Made by a program: the position numbers and the translations under genes
Origin: Microdochium bolleyi
Taxonomy: Eukaryota > Ascomycota > Sordariomycetes > Xylariales > Microdochiaceae
DNA length: 64,000 nt
Assembly: GCA_001566295.1 (NCBI GenBank)
Contig: KQ964248.1
Location: 2,170,001-2,234,000, forward strand
Reading direction: 5' to 3'
Notes under the pieces: generated by a model
What the model was told of the DNA's origin: nothing
Seen by the model: the letters and a program-made list of their open reading frames with translations, nothing else
Databases searched by the model: none
Shown: one piece after another, positions 24,312 through 35,290 of the stretch
How the letters are laid out: every line of letters starts with the position of its first letter
Numbering within the stretch: position 1 is the first letter of the stretch

Positions 24312-27300
24312 ATGATGGAAGGCGGCCTTGATGAGCTCATCGAGTCGCTGCTCACAGAGATTGCCTTTTCCGGCAACAGAGGTAAGGCTTGTGTTTGTGC
24401 ATAAATTGTGCACCTTGCCATGTGCTGAGCATGTACTGCATGACCGATTACACTGCCTTTTCAGGGCCGGTCACCCGTAGGAGTTCAGATTGCTGATGGT
24501 TGCGCAGGCTGCTCCGTGGACAACCTAGTTGAAGCGATATCTTCTCTCGAACAAACGTACGATTGCATCCCAACATCGCCAGCCCACCAGAGCGTTGAGC
24601 CTCTGTCGAGTACTGGAGCTCATGAGGAGCGCAGCAGTCAGACCACTCGGTATGGGACCAGGAACGCTGCAGTTTCTGGCTTCGCCTCCAAGGTGTGGAA
24701 GTGGCTGGCTGCCAGGAACGATGTCTTCATTGGAGAAGATGCCGAGTTCAACAAGTTCTCCCTAAGTGAGATTTTGCAGCTACCGGAGGAGCACTCAAGC
24801 GCCGTCCCCAAAGAGGATCCGTGTGAGGAAGCCCAGACGCCTCCCTCTGGCGACTTGGTCCAGTCGGAGCAAAATTCAGACTCGCTTCTCGAGCGTCAAC
24901 TGCGTCCTAGAGTCTTCTTGTCCGATGAGCAGCAGTGGCGGCTCATCACAGGACACGGACCTGACTTGAAGCGCATTCCAAAGTTCGAGTGGCTCGCGCT
25001 GGTAGACATTGCGTCAACCAGGACAGAGGGCATCCTGCAGGGCGATCTTGTTCGAATTACTGGTCAGGACAAGCGGTCGCTTCCGATGCGAACAGACGCC
25101 TTGGCTGCGAAAGGTTACATCATCAAGCAATCCATATTGGTCAGAGGCTGCCGCTCGAGCAAGCTGTGGTTATCGCGTTTTGCAAAGAGCGCCGCAGAGG
25201 ATGCCAAGCGCGAAGGCCTCTCACTTGAAGAACTCGACTTGTCTCGCGAAACTTTGACAAGCAATCTCGACCCCTTGCCGTTCTGCAACCTTTGGACTAG
25301 CCGACCGGTCGACTATCTCGCCATTGCACAAGCCTTCATTGCTGTGAGTAAGGCTTGGGGCATGATCAGGTACTGCGACCTGAGGACCAAGTTAGGACTC
25401 GAGCAAAAGGCGCCCTTGATGCGTGCACTTGCCAAGACATCTCGCTTGTTCACCGACCTCGGCGTCATTCGCTTTATTGGAGGACGATTCGGGAATAGCA
25501 GCCGCATATACAAAGATTGCGTCAAGTTTGTTCGCGAGCCGACGGAGCAAGAATGGAAAGAATTTCGAGCTGTTCCGAGGAACCGCATCCAAGCTCCCTC
25601 GCAACGCCTGGGAAAGCGCGGCGAGGCATACCGCGCGAGTCTCACGTTTGGGAAGAGCCAAACGCCGAAACAGAAGAAGCCAAGCAGAGTCCAGAATGAA
25701 ACTCCAGAAGTCGACAAACCAAGGCGTCGTTTGCATCACCGATATACGGACTACGAGATGATGGCAAGGCTGGAACTTGGACCACTGTCTCGTGTGCTGC
25801 AGAAGCCTTTCCCAAACACAGTCTACGACATCATCAAACGAGCTGGCGATAACGGCTCTTCCAATACGGAGCTATCTCAGTTGACGCTGGGCCATGGCTA
25901 TAAGAAAATGATTGCCGCAGTATCAAGGTCCATATCAGCACCACCACGGACTGCTAGCTCGGAGCCGTATCGCATCATCTCCCACAAGCACCGTGTGGGC
26001 AAAATTGATGCATACAGGTTTTTCTCAACTGGTCTGGATCTTAACAATCTGCCAGCGCAAGATCGCACCGGTCCTGATGGCACAGACTTGGGAAACCATC
26101 ACAGCCATGTGAATCGCAGCGAAGTCAGCGGCGTGGCCATTCCTCAGACTGCATACGACTTTACGGATCAGCCCGCTTCGGCGTTTAAGAAACGCGGTCT
26201 TCTATCTCTGTCTCAACTGGCTCAGGCATCCGATGGCCGCCCGAAGCCTGCCAGGAGGAAAGCTAAAAGGAAAGCCAACGCTGACGCAGTTGACGATGTG
26301 ATATCTGATCCTGTGCAGCTCGATCACGACCACAAATCGATCGAGACCTTGCTGGTCGACAATGCAGCGACCGAGATAGCTCCAGTCGAAGACGTTGCGG
26401 TCGTGATTGCCCAAGCTAGCAACAGTGTGACGACCGACGCGGTGAGAGCCAAGGCATCTCTAGCGGATCTCGACACTACTCAAGAGGGCAAGGTCGACGA
26501 AAGCGCCACAGTTGTGGCAGAAACAGTTGTCCCTGAGAAGCGACGGCGCGGTCGTCCCCCGAAACCTTCGAAATCTGCCCAATCAACAAACACGACAGAC
26601 AACATGTTTCTTCAAGAGGATCTCACTCCTCGGAATTCCAGAATACAGGCACCCCCAATAAGTGATAAAATTGACCTCCATGGACCCGTTGAAACGTGCC
26701 GGCCACCTATGGTGCCCGGTGCGCACAGAGGGAAGGACAACTCACTCGACCCACCCGGGAAGAAGGGCCGGCCAAAGAAGTCTTACATTGTTGTCATCAG
26801 GAGCGCCAAACTGATGAATGCGAGTTTTCTCAAGGACAACAAAGGAAAAGAAACCGAGACCCTCGGAGTGGTCGAAATCCCGCCTGCAGATGTGGACAGT
26901 TCGGAACACTTTGAGCGTCAAGTGCCCGTTGACAACACCTCAAACGAGGCTACAGCAATCGTCACAGCGGACAATCCTTCCGTGGCGAGAGCAGATTCGG
27001 TGACCAGGACAGAACTGGCCGAAGAGGACAAAGAAGCGAGGCTTAAGCCATGGAAATGCGATCTTTGTGGCAAGCGATGGAAGAACGACAACGGGCTGGA
27101 GTACCACCAGAAGAAGGCCAGAGTTCCTTGCAATCCCAACTACGTTCCAGTCTTGAGAGCACCAACACCGCCGCCTCTACCATCGCTCCCACGACATCTC
27201 CCATCGCCAAAAGTCGCCCAGCAAGAGTCAGTTGAGGCCAATACGAAGCCCGAACAGCGGAGCAAGACCAGGCGAGCTCCGCCAACCACGGAAGCCCTAA

Positions 27301-30300
27301 AAGGTACACCAAAAAGCTTGATGCGTACCAAGCCTCCACGCAAGCCATTGAGAGAAAGGTCAATCGGCCAACCAGGTTCGACATCCAGTCTACGGCCACA
27401 GCAACTCGACAGCGAAAACGCCAGGAAGAACTTCCTACATTATGCACAAAGATCCTCGGTGATCATCATTGATGTCTCCGTGCATAATGCGGCGAGTGAC
27501 GCCGACGCTGAGACTCCCATCAATCGCAGTATAGGTTCCGTGAGGCACGAGTCGTGCTGTGATTCTGATGAGCCGCTATGCGCGACCCAGACACCATTTA
27601 GTCCACCAGCTGCGGTGCGGGTTGACAGCCCTAAGGTATACTCAGAACACGAGAGTTCTGGTCGTCCGAGAAGCACCTATGATCCACCGAAATATCACGA
27701 TGGTCGGATCGAACAGCTCTGGGACGATATGATGGCATCGCATGACACAAGCAGCATGAGTGCAAACAGCAAAATCAAACCTGCACAGTTGCGCAGCGAG
27801 CGAGTGCGTGGTGTGATCGACTTCCTTCTTAGGAATAACGAAGGTGCTTTTCCTGGTGATCAGTCACTTCTCTCGGTTATGAGCTATCTATGGACCAGGC
27901 GCTATTATGACATGGCACCGCCTGACGAGAAGACGGCCCGCCGCATCGTTAACAAGATGGAGCGGGATGGTGAAGTCGCACAGAGCTTCTTCTCGTTCTT
28001 TGATGACAAATCCCAGACTCACAACATCTCTGTCCTCATAGACCCAGCATCCATCGGATCTCTAGCTGATGTTTCTGGGGACTCCCGAGTCCTGGGAATT
28101 AAGGAAGGAGTCAAGAAGCACTTTCCCCACCCATTCTTCCCTCCAGGCTTCGAGTTTGCCGCAAGAGCTCATCGAACAGAGCGCCTGGAGGACGAATCAA
28201 GCACGTATGAACCTGATGCTGCTTCAGTCAACGGGGACGCACTTGAGGAAGTCGAAGTTTTGCCATACGCCCTGCCAGTCATGACAGATATATCTGTGCC
28301 GGGTGATGACACGCCAAGCAAAGGGAAGAAAAGGTCCCTATTGCTTGAGAAGAGATCGACACCAACCAAACGCGCAAGGTTCTCCGTGCGCCTTGATCCC
28401 AGCACACAGACGCTTCCGGACAGCCACCAAAACCCGGCACAGACAGCACAGCACGAGCAGATTGGCCCACAGAACGGCCGTGCACCACTTCTTCAGACCG
28501 TACCGGAATTGCCGGCCGACGAACTCCTACATATTGATCCGCTTCTCGAACAATCAGTCTTGGGAACTCAACCTGCCGCGAGTGAAGCGAGCCTGGAGAC
28601 GCAAACACCGAAGATTCGGAAGAAACCTGGGCCAAAGCCTGGCAGCAAACGAAAGGCGAAGATTACACCAAGCAAAGCAAATGCTTTACAAGGGTCAACG
28701 GATGAAACCGTAGCACGAGGTAGCCTTGACACTTCCTCAGGCCGCCAGTCAATTATTGTACAAGATCGCCCTCATGATAGGACTGTCGATTACCTCGCCG
28801 CCTCACGGTCTGAACAAGACGCTGCTCGTGAGTGGATCCAAGAACAATGTCTACCAGAACATATGAAAGTCTCCCTCGAGCACTCAAACCAGGCTGTAGT
28901 GCTGGCTGACCTGGACGATAACGACCTCGGAGACTTTGAGCGTTCAGTCGACATTGTAGAGCACTGGGAGCTTCAGGGGGCGAAATCGGCGATCACTGGG
29001 CTTGAAGAAGATAGCATCCTCCCAGGTTCGATCTTCATCAATCACGGCTTTGATACACTGCCACAGTACTTCGCCACGCGTGGTGCCCAGTGGCTTCCAG
29101 AGAATCAAATTGACGGCACTTTTCGACCCTATAGAGCCGGGGTCCGTGATAGTCCACATTCACAGATCAAACGTGTGCCAGAGCCACCTCAGCGGTCTGA
29201 TTCAGGCCCTGCAATCAAACGTCTGCGAAGAACGTCGCCCGAGTCAGCTTCTGCCACAAAGGCAAGCCGCTCTGCACGTAAGCCTGTCAAGCAAAAGGCG
29301 AAAGTGCTTCCCAAGCCGATTGAGAAGAGAAAGGACTACAAGGTCAGGTCTCTCACCACGCTGCCCGCCGCTCACCAAGGTCGTATCCATAAGCGACGGC
29401 TTTCCACTGATCGCATGGGCCTACGGGGTGAGACCGACATCATCTCGGCCTTTGTTATCTTCAAAATCTTGGGTGGTGGTGTTGAAATGACCTCAGACTA
29501 CGGCATGGTACTCAAACTATTTCCCGAGCAGTCGCTGTCGGGACTCAAGAGATTTTGGGGAAGAGTGTGCAAAGAACGCAAGGTCCACATCGCCGCGCTG
29601 ACCAAGGTGTTCCCGAAAGCATTCCTGACTGCCTACAAGAAGGGCGAGATCGCACCTCTCGACTACAAGCGTTTCGAGGAGTATGACTGGCTTGCACTAG
29701 TCAAGTGGACAAGTACACTACGCCTTTACGAAGACATCGAGCTGCCCGCTGAGAGGATCGATTTCGACGATCAATACAAACTGCAAGAACCGTTGGATCA
29801 AGTGCCGGACTGGAGAGAGATGTTCTTCTCTGTGACATCTCTATTTAGTCGGATCGATGCGAGTGCCGGGAAAGCCGCATCCACGGAAGCTGTAGAACCC
29901 CAGGTCTTCGATGACGAGCTTCTTCTCCGCGCGCGGTCGTGGATTCGCTCTCTGACGCATACACACATTCGTGGGGCAGGCCATGCAGACAGCGTTCGAG
30001 CCAAGCTCCTGGAACTGTGCCAGGGTGATGAAGAAAGCACGAATAAATTGCTCGAGGTTGTGGTCAACCAACTGACGGAAGAGAAGTTCGCGACGAGAAC
30101 AAAAGGCAAACTCGCCAGCCAAGCTCTGCGCTTGAACGCCAACTTCTCGAAGCACTTCGAGCGCAACTGCCACGTCGAGAAATTCGCCCAGGCAGTTGCT
30201 TTCAAAGACAAGATGGATGCGGCCTTCCGCGATGGCAAAGATTTCAAGCTTTCGTACGGAGCCGATGATGGTAGCTCGCTCGCCATGCTCAACCTCCAAG

Positions 30301-30833
30301 CACATGGTCGTGTCAAGGTCCATCAGACCGGGTTCCGGCACGTGCCAATGGGGCACGAACCCGGGAACTATGAAGGACGCAAGTTCCCAAAGAGCTACTA
30401 CCACTTCACAATCACGCTCACCCCCACGGACTCGTACATGTACAACAGGGATATGCCAGGCCTGGAGCAGGCTTTGCTTGCTAAAGTTCCGGCACAAGGA
30501 CCTCGCGGCGAGACCCCGACGTGGGCAAATCTGTTCGGCGAGGTCGACTACGTCCGGTGGATCGAGTATCTGTGTACCTTCGTATTCGCTGCGGCGACGC
30601 GCGGCCCAGTCACGGCGCAGAGCATGTGCCTCATCTTCAAGCCGACCTTTGAGCTCTTCGAGGCACAGCTGATACTCGAATTTGTCGACCGCTTGGGGCT
30701 CCTCAGACGACTGACCGCGACCAGCGAAGGTGTCACAGTTGGTGAGTGGTGGTGGCTTGTTGTGGGGTCGCTATTGGATGCGAAGCAGAAAGCTCTGGGT
30801 GTTGGCGCTGCTTCTGTCGAGAGCACGGCCTGA
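24312..30833 (+). CDS. TFC3: TFIIIC B-block-binding subunit (Tfc3/tau138 type)
   Basis: Exon 1 (24312-24381) codes MMEGGLDELIESLLTEIAFS. After a 126-base intron, exon 2 (24508-30833) continues with G-CSVDNLVEAISSLEQ, for 2131 residues in total. The largest TFIIIC subunit binds the internal B block of tRNA genes and recruits TFIIIB and Pol III. The B-block domain is visible at about 183-240 (FEWLALVDIASTRTEG and following), with further winged-helix-like repeats (SRPVDYLAIAQAF; VYDIIKRAGDNGSSNTEL; RGVIDFLLRNNEG). Three AT-hook-like clusters lie at about 701-710 (KRRRGRPPKP), 774-782 (GKKGRPKKS) and 1397-1406 (PGPKPGSKRK). A C2HC-type finger lies at 872-898 (C874, C877, H890, C898). The C-terminal third is structured (DIISAFVIFKILGGG and following). 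The length fits filamentous-fungal Tfc3. An in-frame ATG 62 codons upstream is possible, but the family normally starts near MMEGG. Confidence 0.87.
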
Positions 30834-31112
30834 AGCGGACTGATGGTTCTGCGAAAGCCCGCTAAGCATCCGCCCATCTTATCCGGCTTTATGAAAGGGC
30901 GTTGCGGTGAAACGAGAGTCTATCCATGCGCGCCATCATGTGCAGCATTTTTGGTACGAGTAAAGCAGTTAGAACTTCTATCGCGATCGCCTACTTTCCA
31001 AAATACGTGTCAACATCACAATCACATCTCATGTTCAGAAAGTAAAATCAATACTTGTGAGTCATAACTTCGTGAATTCGTGAATTGCCTAGAACGGCCC
31101 ATGTGCTAGTGA

Positions 31113-32180
31113 CTAGTATCCAGACATGATCTTGAAAACCATGGCGGCGAGGACACACACCAGCGCCGCGATAGCATAGTCTACCCATGGTGGCACCCCC
31201 ACGTTCGGGTCGACTGGCCGGGCTATTTGCCTGGTCTGTGGCTGCTGTTGCGGCAGCGGTATCGTTCGCGTCGGCACTGGTATGCTTGATACGGCTTGTG
31301 TTTGGGGCCTGCTCCCGCTCGTGGATTCGTGATGTGGTGGATCAAGCACGGTGGGCGCTGTCTGGACGAAACCTTCGGCGAGCTGGGCGCTTTCCGAGTC
31401 GTCAGCGTCAGATGCGGACGACGCATTTGGGGCTCCTTGCTGGCTACCCGCCCCTGTTTTTGCAGCGGCAGCGGCGGCTTCCATCTCGTCCCGAAAACCC
31501 ATCTTCAGCTCCGCCGGAATCTCGACCTCTGTCCTGCCGCTGGCAGAGCCACCACCGCTCCCTGACCCCGCCCCCCGCGCTGCATCGAACTCTCTGCAGC
31601 GCTCTTCAGACTCGGCAATGATCTCCTCATTCGTCTTTGCGCAACCGGGGCACTGCCAGCGCCTGCTCTCGGCGGCAAACCGCAGCCTCACGGCCTCGCT
31701 CGAGTCGATCCCGCCGATCTGTCCCTTGGCGTCACTCTCCATGAAGCTGCGCAGGGCGACGAGGGCGGTGCGCACACCCCACGCGGGCTGCCACGTTTCC
31801 TCGTGGTGGCCCGATATACTGAGGCAGATCTCGCGATTGGGCTCGAAGCGGCCGCTAGGTGTGGTGAAGCGGAAGCTGGGCGGGCGCAGCGGGTATGTGG
31901 GCGGCAGCACGATGCGGCCGTGATAGATGCCCTCGGCGAAGTCGGACTGCGGGGGCCCGCGGAGGGTGAAGTGCCATTCGAACAGGTCTGCCTCGAGAGG
32001 GGTGGCGGCGTAGTCTGGCGACGGCGAGTTTGTGAGCTCTGCGGCTTCTTTCACTGTTTGGGGGTGGGGAAGGTAACTAATGTCAGTCGTGGGCGATGGA
32101 CTGCCAGGAATCAAGGCTGGGTAGGACGTACGTATGCGCTTTATCGTCGGCGACTTTGTGTTGAATCTTGGGGTGCTCAT
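31113..32180 (-). CDS. UBC6: Tail-anchored E2 ubiquitin-conjugating enzyme Ubc6 (UBE2J type)
   Basis: Exons 32180-32132 and 32053-31113 encode 329 residues. Joining gives SPTIKRI-LKEAAELTNSPSPDY, the normal Ubc6 helix 1. The 78-base intron is open in frame and would add 26 residues if kept. Ubc6 is the ER membrane E2 for ERAD, working with Doa10-class ligases. The catalytic cysteine is C93 in REICLSIS. The TP-GRF-PN stretch before it and the WQPAWGVRTALVALRSFM stretch after it are the Ubc6/UBE2J signature, lacking the HPN motif of other E2s. A long linker rich in Ser, Gly, Ala and Gln (about 190-300) leads to a single C-terminal membrane segment (WVDYAIAALVCVLAAMVF), as expected for a tail anchor. 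It is convergent with TFC3 (280 bases between stops). Confidence 0.94.
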   Translation of the reverse strand: MSTPRFNTKSPTIKRIRTSYPALIPGSPSPTTDISYLPHPQTVKEAAELTNSPSPDYAATPLEADLFEWHFTLRGPPQSDFAEGIYHGRIVLPPTYPLRPPSFRFTTPSGRFEPNREICLSISGHHEETWQPAWGVRTALVALRSFMESDAKGQIGGIDSSEAVRLRFAAESRRWQCPGCAKTNEEIIAESEERCREFDAARGAGSGSGGGSASGRTEVEIPAELKMGFRDEMEAAAAAAKTGAGSQQGAPNASSASDADDSESAQLAEGFVQTAPTVLDPPHHESTSGSRPQTQAVSSIPVPTRTIPLPQQQPQTRQIARPVDPNVGVPPWVDYAIAALVCVLAAMVFKIMSGY

Positions 32181-33091
32181 CTTTGAGCGAGCGAGCTGCT
32201 TTGCAGATATGCCTTGGAGCTGGTAGAATTACAGGCTGTGGTTGTGTAGTGATGCTGCTGATGATGATGGCTGGACTTGAATGATGCCAGATGTCTGCTC
32301 GGGGTATGTGTGGTTGGGAAATGGGGATGCCTGCTTCCCGCACGTCGGCCGGATTAGCGTTGCAGCTTCGGTGGGGCGACTGCTGAACCCGTGTGGGGCA
32401 CAAGCCGCTCTGCGCGGGGGGGCTGAACCCTGCAGCACTTTGCATGTCGCACCCAAGTCATTCCGCTATAAATAGTGTATATACGGTATCGGGTAGACAG
32501 GCCACAAGCGCCAAATAGAGGTGCAACAATATCGTGACCATGGAATAGCGATGGAGAGTATCCAAAAGGCCTGTCGGATTGATGCCATGTCGAGCAGGGT
32601 CCTCGGAAGTGTGGTACCTGTCGGCCGGCTACCCTCTTGACTGTCCGGAGCTCAACCAGCTGGAGCTGACTTCTACGGCCAAATCAATGATGAGTTGGCA
32701 GTAGTGACAACTTCAACAACGAAGGTGAAGGATATGGAATCATGAGAACGGATTCACGGCTCGCCTGTGTCGAAGAGACTCGATGTTCTGATCGCTTTGG
32801 GCTTGGGAACAGATTGCCGGCTTCCCCTAGAAACGCCGAGTGCCGGGCACATCGCCTGAGGCTTGGAGTGAGTGCCTCGGGTGCCTGGCATCCATAAATG
32901 GATGAGGAAGGCACGACCAACCTCGGCGAGTAGTCTCACGTCCGCATCAGGACTACACTACCAGGCCTGCGCCACTACCGCAGAAAAGGCCTTCAACCTC
33001 GGAGCATCAGTGGTTCCAGGACGACTTCCATCCCTTACCCGCATCAACCTGCCCATCGTGTCAGCTCCAACGCCACCATCCCCATGAAAAC
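32181..33091. other. Divergent promoter region of UBC6 and the C2H2 gene
   Basis: A TATA-like element TATAAATA occurs at 32467-32474. The frame leading into the downstream start at 33092 is open back to a stop at 32903-32905 and could be coding (see finding on the start). Otherwise nothing was recognised. Confidence 0.5.
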
Positions 33092-34458
33092 ATGTCGTCT
33101 GCCTGGACGACCCAGACGTACTTGCCTGCAATTGAACCTCGCAAGTGCCCGTGCTGTGAGCAGGTCTTCGATACCGGCAAGGACAAAGTCGAACACCAGA
33201 ATGCCGCCGGCCACTTCCAGTGTGTCATCTGCAAGAGACAGTTCCTGAATGGCCCTGCTGTCGTCAAACATCAGCTGCAAGTCAGTAGAGACCTTTTGCC
33301 ACAAGATGAAAAGCCTACCAAGCAAACTTCTTTACTCACACACAAGCGTACTGCAGGATCACAAGAGGGTCCACAAAATCACCTGTCCTGGCTGTACAGC
33401 GGTCTACACAAGTGCCGGAGACTGGCTCGACCACATCGAACGCAACATCTGCACAGGAATCTTCCCTGAAGCCTTAGAGATCAGGCGCCAGCAGCTCGAG
33501 GCCTTCCGGTCTGCGCTCGCCAATCGATCGAGCACGAGAGACTTTGCCGTATTGTATGAGCATACAGACACTTGGGCTGACCACATTCCCGGCCCGGTCT
33601 ACGACAACTTCGACGCTCACCACGGAACAGTCCTCGAGCAGGAATACAAAGAGGAGAGCGCCTTCCCACGACTACCCACCAATCAATTCCGCGCCGGGGA
33701 TTCCAAGACGCTCGATCTGCTCTCCGGAGACGCCACCGTACCTGCAGGGAGATCCGCAAATAAGTGGGCGAACTCGAAGTCACTGTTTCCCGGCAGGAAC
33801 AGCTACACTGCGGTGCCTCCACCGGAGAGCCAGTCCCGAGCCACAGGAACCAAGTCAGCAACGTCCTGCAAAGACGACAGCGGAGCTCCGTGCAAGGATC
33901 CATATGATCCGCGGTTCAACCCGGCCATCTTCAAAAACCCGATCCTGGACATGTTCACGTGCCCCCACCTGACATGTTCGTAAGTAGTGATTGAAGCGAG
34001 AGGATGAGTCTCAGTGTACCTCGTCAATACTAATCCGTCCTTGCAGCACGAAGACGAACACGGCACAAGGCCTCGTCAGGCACCTGAAGAGCCCTGTGCA
34101 CCAGGCTGAACCGGAGATATGCCCGTCGTGTCTGCGGTCATTCCCCGGCAAGACGGCTCTGCTCCGTCACATCGAGGCGTCATTCGTGAAGTGCTACTGC
34201 AAGAATGCCGACAAGTTCAGGCAGATTCTTTCCACGTTGACGGGCGGCGTACTCGACGCGAAGGTCAACGTTAAAGATGAGAATGGCGAAAAGCGCGAGC
34301 TGTCAGTCGATGAGATCTGTGGCGAAATGACTGAGATATATGTCGATGAGAAGGCCGCGGCAAATCTGCAACCTGGTCGTGCTCGTGGTTCTGGGCCGGG
34401 TTTTTGGGAAGGATCCGAGCTCCTGAGCAAAGGTTCGGGCAAGGCCAGAGGATGGTGA
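33092..34458 (+). CDS. Multi-C2H2 zinc-finger protein
   Basis: Exons 33092-33280, 33357-33979 and 34047-34458 encode 407 residues from the chosen ATG. Finger 1 uses C19, C22, H35 and H41. Finger 2 uses C44, C47, H60 and H65, and its two histidines are joined only after removing the first intron, which confirms the splice. Finger 3 is C2HC (C73, C76, H89, C95). Further Cys/His pairs occur in the third exon (CPHLTCSTKTNTAQGLVRHL; ICPSCLRSFPGKTALLRHIE). Between them is a Pro/Ser-rich linker with DPRFNPAIFKNPILDMF. The fingers look protein-like or degenerate rather than tandem DNA-binding arrays with TGEKP linkers, which are absent, so a role in transcription is only a guess. The start is uncertain: the same frame upstream reads a CPSC pair with His residues. 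No orthologue was recognised. Confidence 0.8.
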
Positions 34459-35290
34459 ATTATTGCTTACAGGCCAGTGTTGGTGACAGAGTCGCCTGTG
34501 CATAGCTGGGCCATGCCAGCACCACGCGCAGCCTTCTCATGGTGCGCGCTATGATGGCGTTTGGTTTTGATAAGAAAAACAGATTGCTGAACAGTCATCA
34601 GACCTGTCTGGTCTTTACCCTATGTATGACATGCCTTTCAGGTTGTACAAGGCCTTGCGCATTCGTCTCACGAGAAACAACAGTCTGGCAAGTCGGCTGC
34701 AACAGAACAAGTAGATGCAGATACTTATGTAGTTGCAAACATTGAACCTACGCGTAATGAATCGATTTGCAAACATTCCAGAGCGGCCGAGTCAGGGGGC
34801 ACCCGCACGTGGGAATCTCCGGAGGTCCGCTCATGGGTCCGCCCTCAAGCCGGGAGATCCGCCGCAAGCCCCAGGGGTTGGGCGGCCCCTTGAGAATGAC
34901 ACTTTCCAGCTCTCCGACAGCCACGGTCCGCCTCTCATACTCTGTCATACCACTTGCCTGCCTCCTCCCGACCAGCGACCACGCGCGATATACGATCTGC
35001 ACCGCAACTAGGTGCGCTGCAGCCTCCGATTCGAACCTCGTCGCATGCTGTCCACCATTTCAAGCCACAAGGGACCCTGCGACACCAACTGCCACGACCG
35101 TCTATGGTTCCCTAACCACCATTGTGGCCACGCACTTCTGACACGCTCGCTCGATCCTTTACGCTCAACCTCGATCATGCAGGTGCTCTGAGCGACCAGC
35201 CCTCCTTCTCCAACCCTCGCCTCTTTCGGCTCGACGATCTTGCAGCAAAGGGCTTGGATAGCTCCCGCCGCCGGCCCATTAAATCGACAC
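34459..35290. other. Intergenic spacer and PFA3 leader
   Basis: No gene was seen. A near-perfect inverted repeat (10-bp arms with one mismatch) sits at about 34997-35022. A GATTCGAACC box near 35029 was tested as a tRNA B-box on the minus strand and failed for lack of a T-stem. Confidence 0.55.

Noticed and set aside
32931..32950. A 20-base intron linking an ATG at 32898 to the zinc-finger frame
   Set aside because: It is far below the shortest intron seen here (54 bases).
34990..35060. Possible tRNA on the minus strand (box GGTTCGAATC)
   Set aside because: The bases flanking the loop do not form a T-stem and no acceptor pairing was found.
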